In this document: positions 25,586-33,289 of the stretch, piece by piece
How positions within the stretch are numbered: position 1 is the stretch's first letter
Layout of the letters: every line of letters begins with the position of its first letter
Assembly: GCA_903870165.1 (NCBI GenBank)
Contig: CAIQBW010000008.1
Span: 1-64,000 of the forward strand
DNA from: an uncultured Methylophilaceae bacterium
GTDB taxonomy: Bacteria > Pseudomonadota > Gammaproteobacteria > Burkholderiales > Methylophilaceae
Reading direction: 5' to 3'
Length of the DNA: 64,000 nt
Made by a program: the position numbers and the translations under genes
The notes under the pieces: model-generated
Databases searched by the model: none
Seen by the model: only the letters and a program-made list of their open reading frames with translations
What the model was told of the DNA's origin: nothing

Positions 25586-26458
25586 ATGCAAGTGATGAAA
25601 AAAGCCTTTAAAAATGTCGCCATTATTGGCAAATACAATGCGTCTGAAATGCGCGATAGCATCCTTGCGATGTGTGCGTTTTTGGATTCCGAAAAAATCA
25701 CTGTTTCATTAGAAGCTTCAACTGCTGACCATTGCAACATCAAAGGCTTTGCTACTTTGAGCATGGATGAGATTGGCGCTAATGTGGATTTGGCAGTGGT
25801 GCTTGGCGGTGACGGTACTATGCTCAGTGTCGCTCGTAAGCTTGCGGATAGCCATATTCCGCTGATTGGTGTTAATCAAGGCCGTGTTGGCTTTTTGACC
25901 GATATCAACTCTGCCAACATGCTTGAAGAAATGCGCAAAATTCTTGCTGGTGATTACAGTATTGAAGAGCGTATTTTGCTCAATGCAACGGTGTTTCGTC
26001 ATGGCAAAAAAATTAGCGCTGGGCGTGCGATGAATGATGTTGTGATTAACAAGGCCGGCATGTCGCGTTTGATCGAGCTTGAAGTGAATATCGATGGGCA
26101 ATTTGTTCACAGACAACGTTCTGATGGTCTTATTTTAACTACGCCAACCGGGACCACCGCTTATGCTCTTTCTGCAGGTGGCCCGATTCTGCATCCAACA
26201 TTAGATGCGATTACATTAGTGCCAATTTGTCCGCACACTTTGAGTAACCGTCCAATTGCGATTCGCAGTAATAGCATCGTTGAAATAACCTTAGTGCACT
26301 GTGAAGATGCAGGCATTCACTTGGATGGTCAATTGCAATTAGCCTTGGAAGCGGGAGACAAACTAATCGTTCAGCGCGACGAAAAAACCGTTTCACTCCT
26401 ACATCCACTAGGACATAGTCACTACGATATGCTCAGACAAAAGCTTAATTGGGGCTAA
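25586..26458 (+). CDS. nadK: NAD kinase
   Basis: Phosphorylates NAD to NADP. The 290-residue protein has the ATP-NAD kinase signature VLGGDGTMLSVAR (GGDGT), GRVGFLTDI, AMNDVVINK (NDVV) and LTTPTGTTAYALSAGGPI. It may begin at ATG 25586 or at the ATG nine bases further on (MKKAFKNVAIIGKY), which fits the family start slightly better. It is followed by recN after 7 bases, a conserved proteobacterial pair, and is divergent from hrcA. Confidence 0.96.
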   Translation: MQVMKKAFKNVAIIGKYNASEMRDSILAMCAFLDSEKITVSLEASTADHCNIKGFATLSMDEIGANVDLAVVLGGDGTMLSVARKLADSHIPLIGVNQGRVGFLTDINSANMLEEMRKILAGDYSIEERILLNATVFRHGKKISAGRAMNDVVINKAGMSRLIELEVNIDGQFVHRQRSDGLILTTPTGTTAYALSAGGPILHPTLDAITLVPICPHTLSNRPIAIRSNSIVEITLVHCEDAGIHLDGQLQLALEAGDKLIVQRDEKTVSLLHPLGHSHYDMLRQKLNWG

Positions 26459-26465
26459 TTTAAGC

Positions 26466-28118
26466 ATGTTGCAAACGCTTTCCATTCGAGATTTTGTGAT
26501 TGTTGATACGCTCAATATTGAGTTTTCAACAGGTTTTACAGTGCTCACTGGCGAGACAGGTGCTGGTAAGTCTATCCTCATTGATGCTTTATCTTTAGCC
26601 ATGGGGGCTAGAGGTGAGGGTGGCATTACACGTGCTGGTTGTGAAAAAGCCGAAATTAGTGCGAGTTTTTATATTGCCAAGTTAGCAGGCTTAAAAGCTT
26701 GGATGCAAGAAAACGAAATTCCTAACGATGATGATCAATTGCTTTGCCGTCGAGTGATTTATGCAGATGGTCGTTCACGCGCGTTTATCAATGGTCAGCC
26801 TGCCACCATTCAACAATTAAAAGATGCGGGTGAATTTTTGGTGGATATCTACAGTCAAAACGCTCATCACTCGCTGCTCAAGATCTCCACTCAGCGTGAA
26901 ATTTTTGATGATTATTGCGGTTTAAGTTTGCTTGCGACTGAAACATCATCTGCTTATAAGCAATGGCAAATGCTTAATCAGCGACGTGTTGAGATGGAAC
27001 AAAATGCCAGCAAATATGCTGATGAATTAGCCGAACTTCGAGACAAAGTTCGAGAGTTGTTGCAATTGGGTTTTGCAGTTGATGAATGGGAAGGTTTGCA
27101 GCAAGAACATAGTCGCTTATCGAATGGCGCCAGTTTGCTAGCGGGCTGTGAGCAATGCCGTGAATTGCTATCCGAAGGTGAGATTTCCGCCTTGCGCCAA
27201 TTAAGCTCCGCCCAGTCCAAGTTGCTTGGCTTGCGTGATTTTGATGCTGGCTTGGATGAAGCGTTAGCTACTTTGGAGTCTGCGATTATTCAGTTGGACG
27301 AAACTGACCGCTTTTTAAATCGATATTTGCAGCGCGCTGAATTAGACCCTGAACGATTGGCCGAAGTGGAGGTGCGTATTCAAACCATCCATGCGGTTTC
27401 ACGCAAATATCGTGTGCGACCAGAGGAGCTGGGTGATTTGCTTACGCAATGGCAAGCAAGGGTGACCGAGCTTGAAAGCGTGGAAGCCGATGGCGAACTA
27501 GCCAGACAAGAAACAGCCGCAAAGTTGGCTTATGATGCATACGCTAAAAAGCTAAGTGAAGGTCGTCATCAGAAAGCGCCTGAATTAAGCCAAAAAATTA
27601 CAGGCGAAATGCAACGCTTATCATTAGCAGGTGGACGATTTGAAGTGGCCTTGACATCACAAACCCCAGCAATCACAGGCTTGGAGCAAGTGGAATTTTT
27701 GGTGGCAGGTCATGTGGGTGTGGAAGCAAGGTCGCTCAGTAAAGTAGCCTCTGGTGGCGAGCTTTCTCGTGTAAGTTTGGCCATACGCGTGGTCACTGCT
27801 CAGCAGGGCAGTGTGCCCACCATGATTTTTGATGAGGTGGATGTTGGTATTGGTGGTGGCGTGGCGGAAGTGGTTGGTCAGCTTCTCAAGCAATTGGGTG
27901 TTGGTCGCCAAGTGTTGGTAATTACCCATCTGCCACAAGTCGCATCGCAAGGCGCACAGCATCTTAATGTGAAGAAAATCCAGAGGGACAATGTCACACT
28001 TAGCTCAATTGAGCCTTTGAATGACCATGCGCGAGTTGAAGAGATCGCTCGTATGCTAGGTGGTGTGGCACTGACTGAAACTACACGACAGCACGCCAGA
28101 GAAATGCTAGGCCTGTAA
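26466..28118 (+). CDS. recN: DNA repair protein RecN
   Basis: SMC-like ATPase that acts in double-strand-break repair on the nucleoid. The 550 residues show Walker A (LTGETGAGKSILIDAL), a central coiled-coil pair (roughly 150-380, with ADELAELRDKVRELL), the ABC signature KVASGGELSRVSLA, and Walker B PTMIFDEVDVGIGG followed by VLVITHLPQVA. Complete and of standard length. It is transcribed after nadK. Confidence 0.96.
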   Translation: MLQTLSIRDFVIVDTLNIEFSTGFTVLTGETGAGKSILIDALSLAMGARGEGGITRAGCEKAEISASFYIAKLAGLKAWMQENEIPNDDDQLLCRRVIYADGRSRAFINGQPATIQQLKDAGEFLVDIYSQNAHHSLLKISTQREIFDDYCGLSLLATETSSAYKQWQMLNQRRVEMEQNASKYADELAELRDKVRELLQLGFAVDEWEGLQQEHSRLSNGASLLAGCEQCRELLSEGEISALRQLSSAQSKLLGLRDFDAGLDEALATLESAIIQLDETDRFLNRYLQRAELDPERLAEVEVRIQTIHAVSRKYRVRPEELGDLLTQWQARVTELESVEADGELARQETAAKLAYDAYAKKLSEGRHQKAPELSQKITGEMQRLSLAGGRFEVALTSQTPAITGLEQVEFLVAGHVGVEARSLSKVASGGELSRVSLAIRVVTAQQGSVPTMIFDEVDVGIGGGVAEVVGQLLKQLGVGRQVLVITHLPQVASQGAQHLNVKKIQRDNVTLSSIEPLNDHARVEEIARMLGGVALTETTRQHAREMLGL

Positions 28119-28261
28119 TAAAATTATCTTTAAATGCTACTTGAATTACGTCTGGTCAACCCCAACCTTGTAATCAGCGTTTATTTAAATCAGTATGTTC
28201 AAAAATATTGTTATCTAAACTGGCATTATTTAAACCACCTGTTTTTAAAAGAGGAAATAGA

Positions 28262-29080
28262 ATGCGAATAAAATTCTTACTAGGCGCTAGTGTTTTGGCG
28301 CTGGCTTTTAATCTGATAATGCCGACTTATGCGGCAGATCAATTTTCGCTACATGATGTTTATCAAACGGCTGAAACGGGCAATATAGCTAAAGCGCAAG
28401 CCATGATGGAGCAAGTCTTACGTGATCATCCTGGTAGTGCAAAAGCGCATTATGTAGAAGCCCAGTTGCTTGCTAAACAAGGTAAGTTGGCAGCGGCCTC
28501 TGCTGAACTTAGTACCGCTGAACGTCTAAAACCAGGTTTACCAGATGAAAACCCCCAAGCCGTACAATCGCTTAAAGCAGACATTGCTGGGCATGCTGGT
28601 AATGTTAATCATGCATATCCACAAGAAGTACAAAGCGGCTTCGGCGTTGGCTCAATGTTGCTCATTTTAGCTTTAGTCGTATTTATCTTCTTTGTGGGGC
28701 GTGCTATGGGGCGTCGAAACAATCCGGTGGTTTACCCGGCGGGGAACTATAACGGCGGTAATGCGCCATACGGTCAAGCGCCTTATGGTGGCGCTCCTTA
28801 CGGAGGTTCACCTTATGGGGGGGCGCCCATGGGCGGTGGTATGGGTTCCGGCATTATGGGGGGCTTGGCAACAGGTGCTGCGCTAGGCGCTGGAATGGTT
28901 GCGGGCGAAGCGATGATGCATCACTTCACTGATGGTGATGCTAATTCGCACAGCAATGGCATAATCAGTGATGCGAATGCAGGTGATTCTTGGACAGATG
29001 CCAACGATATGGGTGGCAATGATTTTGGCGTGACTGATAGCGGCTCTTGGGATGACGGCGGTGGCGGTGATTGGACTTAA
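28262..29080 (+). CDS. Uncharacterised exported/membrane protein: signal peptide, TPR-like repeats, one TM, Gly-Tyr-rich tail
   Basis: Not recognised as a named family. From ATG 28262, chosen for its aggaaat ribosome-binding site, the 272 residues show several parts: a signal peptide (RIKFLLGASVLALAFNLIMP, cut after TYA); two TPR-like helices (NIAKAQAMMEQVLRDHPGSA, AKAHYVEAQLLAKQGKLAAA); a membrane segment (VGSMLLILALVVFIFFVGRAMG); a run of five APYGG-type pentapeptides; a glycine-rich hydrophobic stretch (GIMGGLATGAALGAGMVAGEAMMHHF); and an acidic D/N/G-rich end. The last part resembles YiaA/DUF-type glycine-zipper regions. It stands alone between recN and fur, ending at a convergent hairpin. 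The ORF track start (28208) adds 18 non-signal residues. Confidence 0.75.
   Translation: MRIKFLLGASVLALAFNLIMPTYAADQFSLHDVYQTAETGNIAKAQAMMEQVLRDHPGSAKAHYVEAQLLAKQGKLAAASAELSTAERLKPGLPDENPQAVQSLKADIAGHAGNVNHAYPQEVQSGFGVGSMLLILALVVFIFFVGRAMGRRNNPVVYPAGNYNGGNAPYGQAPYGGAPYGGSPYGGAPMGGGMGSGIMGGLATGAALGAGMVAGEAMMHHFTDGDANSHSNGIISDANAGDSWTDANDMGGNDFGVTDSGSWDDGGGGDWT
28763..28837 (+). repeat. Five in-frame 15-base repeats coding APYGG-like units
   Basis: Successive 15-base units encode APYGQ, APYGG, APYGG, SPYGG and APMGG. The third-base differences show they are old rather than freshly duplicated, and the number of copies may vary between strains. Confidence 0.75.
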
Positions 29081-29087
29081 GTTGTAG

Positions 29088-29125
29088 AACAATTAAAAAG
29101 GGGCGTAAGCAACTTTTTAATTGTT
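29088..29125. terminator. Bidirectional AT-rich hairpin between the TPR protein gene and fur
   Basis: AACAATTAAAAAG and CTTTTTAATTGTT are perfect 13-base arms around a 12-base loop. They lie exactly between two converging genes. The stem is poor in GC, but the runs of A and T on either side could give a terminator in both directions. Confidence 0.5.
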
Positions 29126-29130
29126 GAGCG

Positions 29131-29559
29131 TTACTTGTGGGGACAAGGTTTCTTGGTGCAATCTGCGTAAATATAAAGTGAATGTTCGTTAATTTTAAAG
29201 CCGCGTTCTTCAGCGGCTTTATGCTGCAAGGCTTCGATATTTTCATCACAAAACTCTTCAACACGGCCACATTGCATACATACTATATGATCGTGATGGC
29301 TGCCTTGGTTAAGCTCAAACACGGCTTTGCCGCTTTCAAAGTGGTGGCGTACCAAGAGACCTGCTTGTTCAAATTGTGTGAGTACGCGGTAGACCGTTGC
29401 TAGACCCACATCGTCGCCAGTGCTTAACAAAATCTTATATACATCTTCCGCTGACATGTGTCTGTCTTTGCTGTTTTCAAACAGGCTTAAGACTTTAAGG
29501 CGTGGCAAGGTGGCTTTGAGGCCAGCGTTTTTTAATTCATCAGGTTCGCGTGTATTCAT
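29131..29559 (-). CDS. fur: Ferric uptake regulator Fur
   Basis: Iron-responsive repressor of the cytoplasm. The 142 residues have the winged helix (LKATLPRLKVLSLFENS, GLATVYRVLTQFEQAGLLVRHHF) and metal sites: HHDHIVCMQCGRVEEF with the structural CxxC, and a C-terminal CTKKPCPHK. Length and motifs are those of true Fur, not Zur or PerR. It is divergent from bamE, an order found in many beta- and gammaproteobacteria. Confidence 0.96.
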   Translation of the reverse strand: MNTREPDELKNAGLKATLPRLKVLSLFENSKDRHMSAEDVYKILLSTGDDVGLATVYRVLTQFEQAGLLVRHHFESGKAVFELNQGSHHDHIVCMQCGRVEEFCDENIEALQHKAAEERGFKINEHSLYIYADCTKKPCPHK

Positions 29560-29582
29560 GGTTGTTTGCCTAGCCTAGGTTT

Positions 29583-29597
29583 AAGGGCGGCGCCCTT
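29583..29597. repeat. Short GC-rich inverted repeat in the fur-bamE gap
   Basis: AAGGGC, GGC, GCCCTT forms a compact perfect palindromic hairpin in the divergent intergenic region. It could be an operator shared by fur and bamE. No Fur box (GATAATGATAATCATTATC-like) was recognised. Confidence 0.3.
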
Positions 29598-29647
29598 TTG
29601 TTGCTACTTATGGGACTGTAAGTCGTGGTATATTATCGCTAATTCTT

Positions 29648-31156
29648 ATGAAAGTCATTGTGATGCGTTACTTAGTTTTATTGCTTGCTGTTTTGTGTGC
29701 GTCTTGCACCTCTACATTGCCTTCATTCAAGCCTTATCATTTGGATGTGCAGCAGGGGAATGTGGTGACATCAAAAATGATGTTGCAACTTAAGCCTGGG
29801 ATGACTAAATCTCAAGTGCGTTACGTCATGGGTACCCCGTTGCTTCAAGATAGTTTTCACCAAGATCGCTGGGATTATCTCTATCAAATGAATAAAGGTG
29901 GCGAGGTAATTGAGCGCCGTCGCGTAATCCTTGAGTTTAAGGATGATGGTCTAGCATCAGTGCGTGGTGATGTGATTGCCGCAGGTTCGCCAGGTGCTGA
30001 AAATGCGCCATTGGCAACCATTGATGATATCAAGTCTGCAAAAAGTGATAAGACCTTATTGGCTGAGGATGCTAAAGCGAGCTGGACTGACCGCTTTAAA
30101 TTCTGGGCGGACGACAATAAAAAGCCGGTAACTGCAGCAACAGTTGAGGCTAAGAAAACAAGTGTTGAGCCTGAGAAAAGCTGGTTTGATCGCTTGAAAT
30201 TCTGGGAAGACAAAGAAAAGGCTACTACACCAGCTGTGGCTATTAAGCCTGTTGATGTTGCCAAAGTGGAAGCTCCAAAGGTTGCAGAGGTTGCGTCAGT
30301 TAAAGCCCCTGTCTCAGAGGAGCCTGTGACGCCTCAAATAGCCGAGCAATCTCTCGCTACAGAATCAACCGCGCCGTCTGAACTGGCTGAAGCGGTAAAA
30401 GAAGCGGCTAATATTGAGCCTGAACAAAAAGCGACGGATGATGTGCCTGTTGTTGACGAAAAAGCAGAAATTGCTGCAATGTTGAATGCTTGGGCTGATG
30501 CTTGGCGCACTAAAAATGTTAATGCCTATTTAAAGTTTTATTCAGATAAATTTGCACCAGAAGGCATGAGCCGTAAAGCCTGGGCTGTGCAGAGAAAGCA
30601 AAGGATTTCTGGGCAATCGGGATCAATTGGATTAACGCTTGAAGCCGTGAAAATTGATGTGAAGGGCAATTCTGCTCAAGTTGAATTTCTTCAGCATTAT
30701 TCAAGTAGTAAATTGAATGACCATGTGACCAAAGTGTTGAGTTTGAATAATGAGCAAAAACAGTGGTTGATAGTAAAAGAAACTGTGGCGAGACCATCTA
30801 AGCAGGTTGTGGCTGATAACGTGCCGCCAGTTGAAACATTTAAGCTGCGCGATGTGACAGCGGATGAAAAGTCAGAGGCAATGCCAGAAAAGATGATTCA
30901 AGAGTCTGCTAAAAAATCGATTGAGTCAGCGTCTGCGGCTAAGCCAATCATTAAACCAGTTGAGTCTGTTAAGCCCGCGTCCGTAGCTAAAGAAGTGAAG
31001 CCTGATTTAAAAGAGATGACGCCAGCAAAAAATGAACCAGCTAAGACTGAAGCAAAAGTAGAAGTGAGCAAGGCGGAATCTAATAAAGACAAGCCATTGC
31101 CGCCAGAGGATGCCCCAGGTTATTTTGAACGGATGCTTGAGAAAATTGGCTTCTAA
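29648..31156 (+). CDS. bamE: Outer membrane assembly lipoprotein BamE with long NTF2-like C-terminal extension
   Basis: The first 110 residues are a BamE/SmpA lipoprotein of the beta-barrel assembly machine: signal with candidate lipid cysteine (LLAVLCASC, Cys20), LKPGMTKSQVRYVMGTPLL and DRWDYLYQM. Standard BamE has about 110-150 residues; this one has 502. The rest holds two near-copies of an amphipathic motif (SWTDRFKFW, SWFDRLKFW), Ala/Pro/Lys/Glu-rich linkers, an NTF2/SnoaL-like domain near 275-380 (MLNAWADAWRTKNVNAYLKF), another linker and an end motif GYFERMLEKIGF. The NTF2-like part resembles domains attached to periplasmic cell-wall proteins. Start at ATG 29648 or 29663. Confidence 0.9.
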   Translation: MKVIVMRYLVLLLAVLCASCTSTLPSFKPYHLDVQQGNVVTSKMMLQLKPGMTKSQVRYVMGTPLLQDSFHQDRWDYLYQMNKGGEVIERRRVILEFKDDGLASVRGDVIAAGSPGAENAPLATIDDIKSAKSDKTLLAEDAKASWTDRFKFWADDNKKPVTAATVEAKKTSVEPEKSWFDRLKFWEDKEKATTPAVAIKPVDVAKVEAPKVAEVASVKAPVSEEPVTPQIAEQSLATESTAPSELAEAVKEAANIEPEQKATDDVPVVDEKAEIAAMLNAWADAWRTKNVNAYLKFYSDKFAPEGMSRKAWAVQRKQRISGQSGSIGLTLEAVKIDVKGNSAQVEFLQHYSSSKLNDHVTKVLSLNNEQKQWLIVKETVARPSKQVVADNVPPVETFKLRDVTADEKSEAMPEKMIQESAKKSIESASAAKPIIKPVESVKPASVAKEVKPDLKEMTPAKNEPAKTEAKVEVSKAESNKDKPLPPEDAPGYFERMLEKIGF

Positions 31157-31201
31157 TGATTGTGGATCTAGCAATAAGCATAAAGAAAGAAATGGATTGA
31201 A

Positions 31202-32002
31202 ATGTTAAAGGTTGTGATTGCAGGTTGTTCTGGTCGTATGGGCTATGCGCTTTTAGAGGCTGTTTTTGCAGACGCTGAGCTTTCTTTGCACGGCGCCTTG
31301 GATCGTGCTGATAGCCAACAAATTGGTCGAGATGCGGGTGAGCAGTTTGGTAAAAAAACAGGTGTGTTGATTAGTCATGATGTTCGTGCCGCGCTGAAAG
31401 GCGCCGACGTATTGGTAGACTTTACACGTCCGGAGCCTAGCTTGCTATATTTGGCAGCCTGCCAAGAAGTGGGCGTGAATATGGTAATCGGCACAACAGG
31501 CTTCACGGTTGAACAAAAAGCGCTGATTACAAAGGCAGCTAAAAATATTTCAGTGGTATTTGCACCGAACATGAGTGTTGGTGTGACCTTGTTGATTAAC
31601 CTTGTGCAAGCTGCCGCTAAGGTGCTCAATGAAGGCTACGATATTGAGGTGATTGAAGCGCATCACCGCCATAAAGTGGATGCGCCCTCTGGGACGGCCT
31701 TGCGTTTGGGTGAAGCGGCTGCAAGTGCTTTGGGTCGCAATTTAGAAGAATGTGCAATTTATGGTCGTGAGGGCGTGACGGGTGAGCGTGATCCAAGTAC
31801 GATTGGTTTTGCGACCGTGCGTGGTGGCGATGTGGTGGGTGACCATACTGTGCTCTTTGCAGGGATTGGTGAACGTGTTGAGCTAACCCATAAAGCCAGC
31901 AGTCGTGCGACTTTTGCGCTGGGCGCTTTGCGTGCGGGTAAGTTTATGCAGGGCAAAAAATCAGGCTTGTTTGATATGCAAGATGTGCTTGGTTTGAAGT
32001 AA
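31202..32002 (+). CDS. dapB: 4-hydroxy-tetrahydrodipicolinate reductase
   Basis: NAD(P)H-dependent enzyme of the lysine/diaminopimelate pathway. The 266 residues show the cofactor site [35 protein letters not shown], and the active-site signature [17 protein letters not shown]. Length is standard. It follows bamE by about 45 bases with a ggattga ribosome-binding region and precedes the carAB promoter. Confidence 0.97.
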   Translation: MLKVVIAGCSGRMGYALLEAVFADAELSLHGALDRADSQQIGRDAGEQFGKKTGVLISHDVRAALKGADVLVDFTRPEPSLLYLAACQEVGVNMVIGTTGFTVEQKALITKAAKNISVVFAPNMSVGVTLLINLVQAAAKVLNEGYDIEVIEAHHRHKVDAPSGTALRLGEAAASALGRNLEECAIYGREGVTGERDPSTIGFATVRGGDVVGDHTVLFAGIGERVELTHKASSRATFALGALRAGKFMQGKKSGLFDMQDVLGLK

Positions 32003-32024
32003 CCGAACTTTGCAATAAAGCTGA

Positions 32025-32053
32025 TTGATGGCCTCGCCTATTTCAGCTATAAT
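32025..32053 (+). promoter_or_regulatory. Sigma-70 promoter of carAB
   Basis: TTGATG, a 17-base spacer and a perfect TATAAT lie about 95 bases before the carA GTG. Hexanucleotide arms AGCTGA (32019-32024) and TCAGCT (32043-32048) flank and overlap it, a possible operator for pyrimidine or arginine control. Confidence 0.7.
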
Positions 32054-32066
32054 TGAAACATTATTC

Positions 32067-32095
32067 AGCGGGACGAGCACAACACTCATCCCGCT
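32067..32095 (+). promoter_or_regulatory. Structured leader hairpin of carAB mRNA
   Basis: AGCGGGACGAG, loop CACAACA and CTCATCCCGCT form an 11-base-pair stem with a single C-A mismatch, starting about seven bases after the predicted transcript start. It is followed by TTTG, not a long T run. It may be a 5' mRNA stabiliser or a control structure for carbamoyl-phosphate synthase. No known riboswitch was recognised in it. Confidence 0.5.
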
Positions 32096-32148
32096 TTGCA
32101 CATCCGCTTCTCTTCGAGCGATAATTATTTAAAAACAAGGGGTTATAA

Positions 32149-33282
32149 GTGCCGCAACACACACCAGCCATGTTAGTACTTGCTGATGGGACAGTGTTTC
32201 GTGGTATTTCAATTGGCGCTCCCGGCCAAACCGTTGGTGAGGTGGTGTTCAATACCTCAATGACTGGTTATCAAGAAATCCTCACAGACCCATCTTATAC
32301 CAAACAAATCGTTACATTAACTTATCCCCACATCGGCAATACGGGTGTGAATTCTGAAGATGTTGAGTCAGGTCAAGTTTATGCGAGCGGTTTAATTATT
32401 CGTGATTTGCCCTTGATTCATAGCAATTGGCGTAGCGAACAATCTCTTTCTGATTATTTGCTTGCCAACAATGTCGTGGCGATTGCAGATATCGACACCC
32501 GTAAATTAACCCGTATTCTTAGGGAAAAAGGCGCGCAAGCAGGCTGTATTATCGCTGGTGCGGTGAATGAGTCTGAAGCGTTGGCGCAAGCAAAAGCCTT
32601 CCCCGGTTTGTCAGGCATGGATTTGGCAAAAGTGGTGAGCGTTCAAGAGTCTTACGAGTTTGGTGAAGGCGAATGGGACTTGGTTTCTGGCTATGCAAAA
32701 CCAAGTGATCCAGCTTTCCACGTGGTGGCGTTTGATTACGGCGTGAAGCGCAATATCCTTCGCATGCTTACTTCGCGTGGTTGCAAGGTAACTGTATTGC
32801 CAGCGCAGGCAACTGCCGAACAAGCTTTGGCTTTGAAACCAGATGGCGTGTTCTTGTCGAATGGCCCTGGCGATCCACAGCCATGTGACTATGCAATTTC
32901 TGCGATTAAAAATATTGTTGATGCCGGTGTGCCAACGTTTGGTATTTGCTTAGGTCATCAGTTATTGGCTTTGGCTTCTGGCGCAAAAACACTCAAGATG
33001 AAGTTTGGTCACCACGGAGCAAATCATCCTGTGCAGGATGTTGACGATAAGCGTGTGTTCATTACCAGCCAAAATCACGGATTTGCGGTCGATGCGGACA
33101 GCTTACCAGCTAATTTGCGTACGACGCATGTCTCGTTATTTGACGGCAGTTTGCAAGGCATTGCTCGCACAGATAAACCAGCATTTAGCTTCCAAGGTCA
33201 TCCTGAAGCAAGTCCTGGTCCCACAGAGATGAGTTACTTGTTCGATCGATTTGTCGAATCCATGAAACAGCACAAGCAATAA
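32149..33282 (+). CDS. carA: Carbamoyl-phosphate synthase small (glutaminase) subunit
   Basis: Releases ammonia from glutamine and channels it to CarB for carbamoyl phosphate, the precursor of arginine and pyrimidines. The 377 residues have the N-terminal CPSase domain ([31 protein letters not shown]) and a class I amidotransferase with the nucleophile in [11 protein letters not shown] and the His/Glu pair in [11 protein letters not shown]. The start is GTG, nine bases after aaggggt. CarB follows by seven bases. Confidence 0.97.
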   Translation: MPQHTPAMLVLADGTVFRGISIGAPGQTVGEVVFNTSMTGYQEILTDPSYTKQIVTLTYPHIGNTGVNSEDVESGQVYASGLIIRDLPLIHSNWRSEQSLSDYLLANNVVAIADIDTRKLTRILREKGAQAGCIIAGAVNESEALAQAKAFPGLSGMDLAKVVSVQESYEFGEGEWDLVSGYAKPSDPAFHVVAFDYGVKRNILRMLTSRGCKVTVLPAQATAEQALALKPDGVFLSNGPGDPQPCDYAISAIKNIVDAGVPTFGICLGHQLLALASGAKTLKMKFGHHGANHPVQDVDDKRVFITSQNHGFAVDADSLPANLRTTHVSLFDGSLQGIARTDKPAFSFQGHPEASPGPTEMSYLFDRFVESMKQHKQ

Positions 33283-33289
33283 GAAAACT

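Noticed and set aside
25718-26116. 132-residue minus-strand frame inside nadK
   Set aside because: It is fully antisense to nadK, which has every expected motif.
28763-28837. CRISPR-like repeat array
   Set aside because: The 15-base units are adjacent, in frame and code APYGG pentapeptides; there are no spacers.
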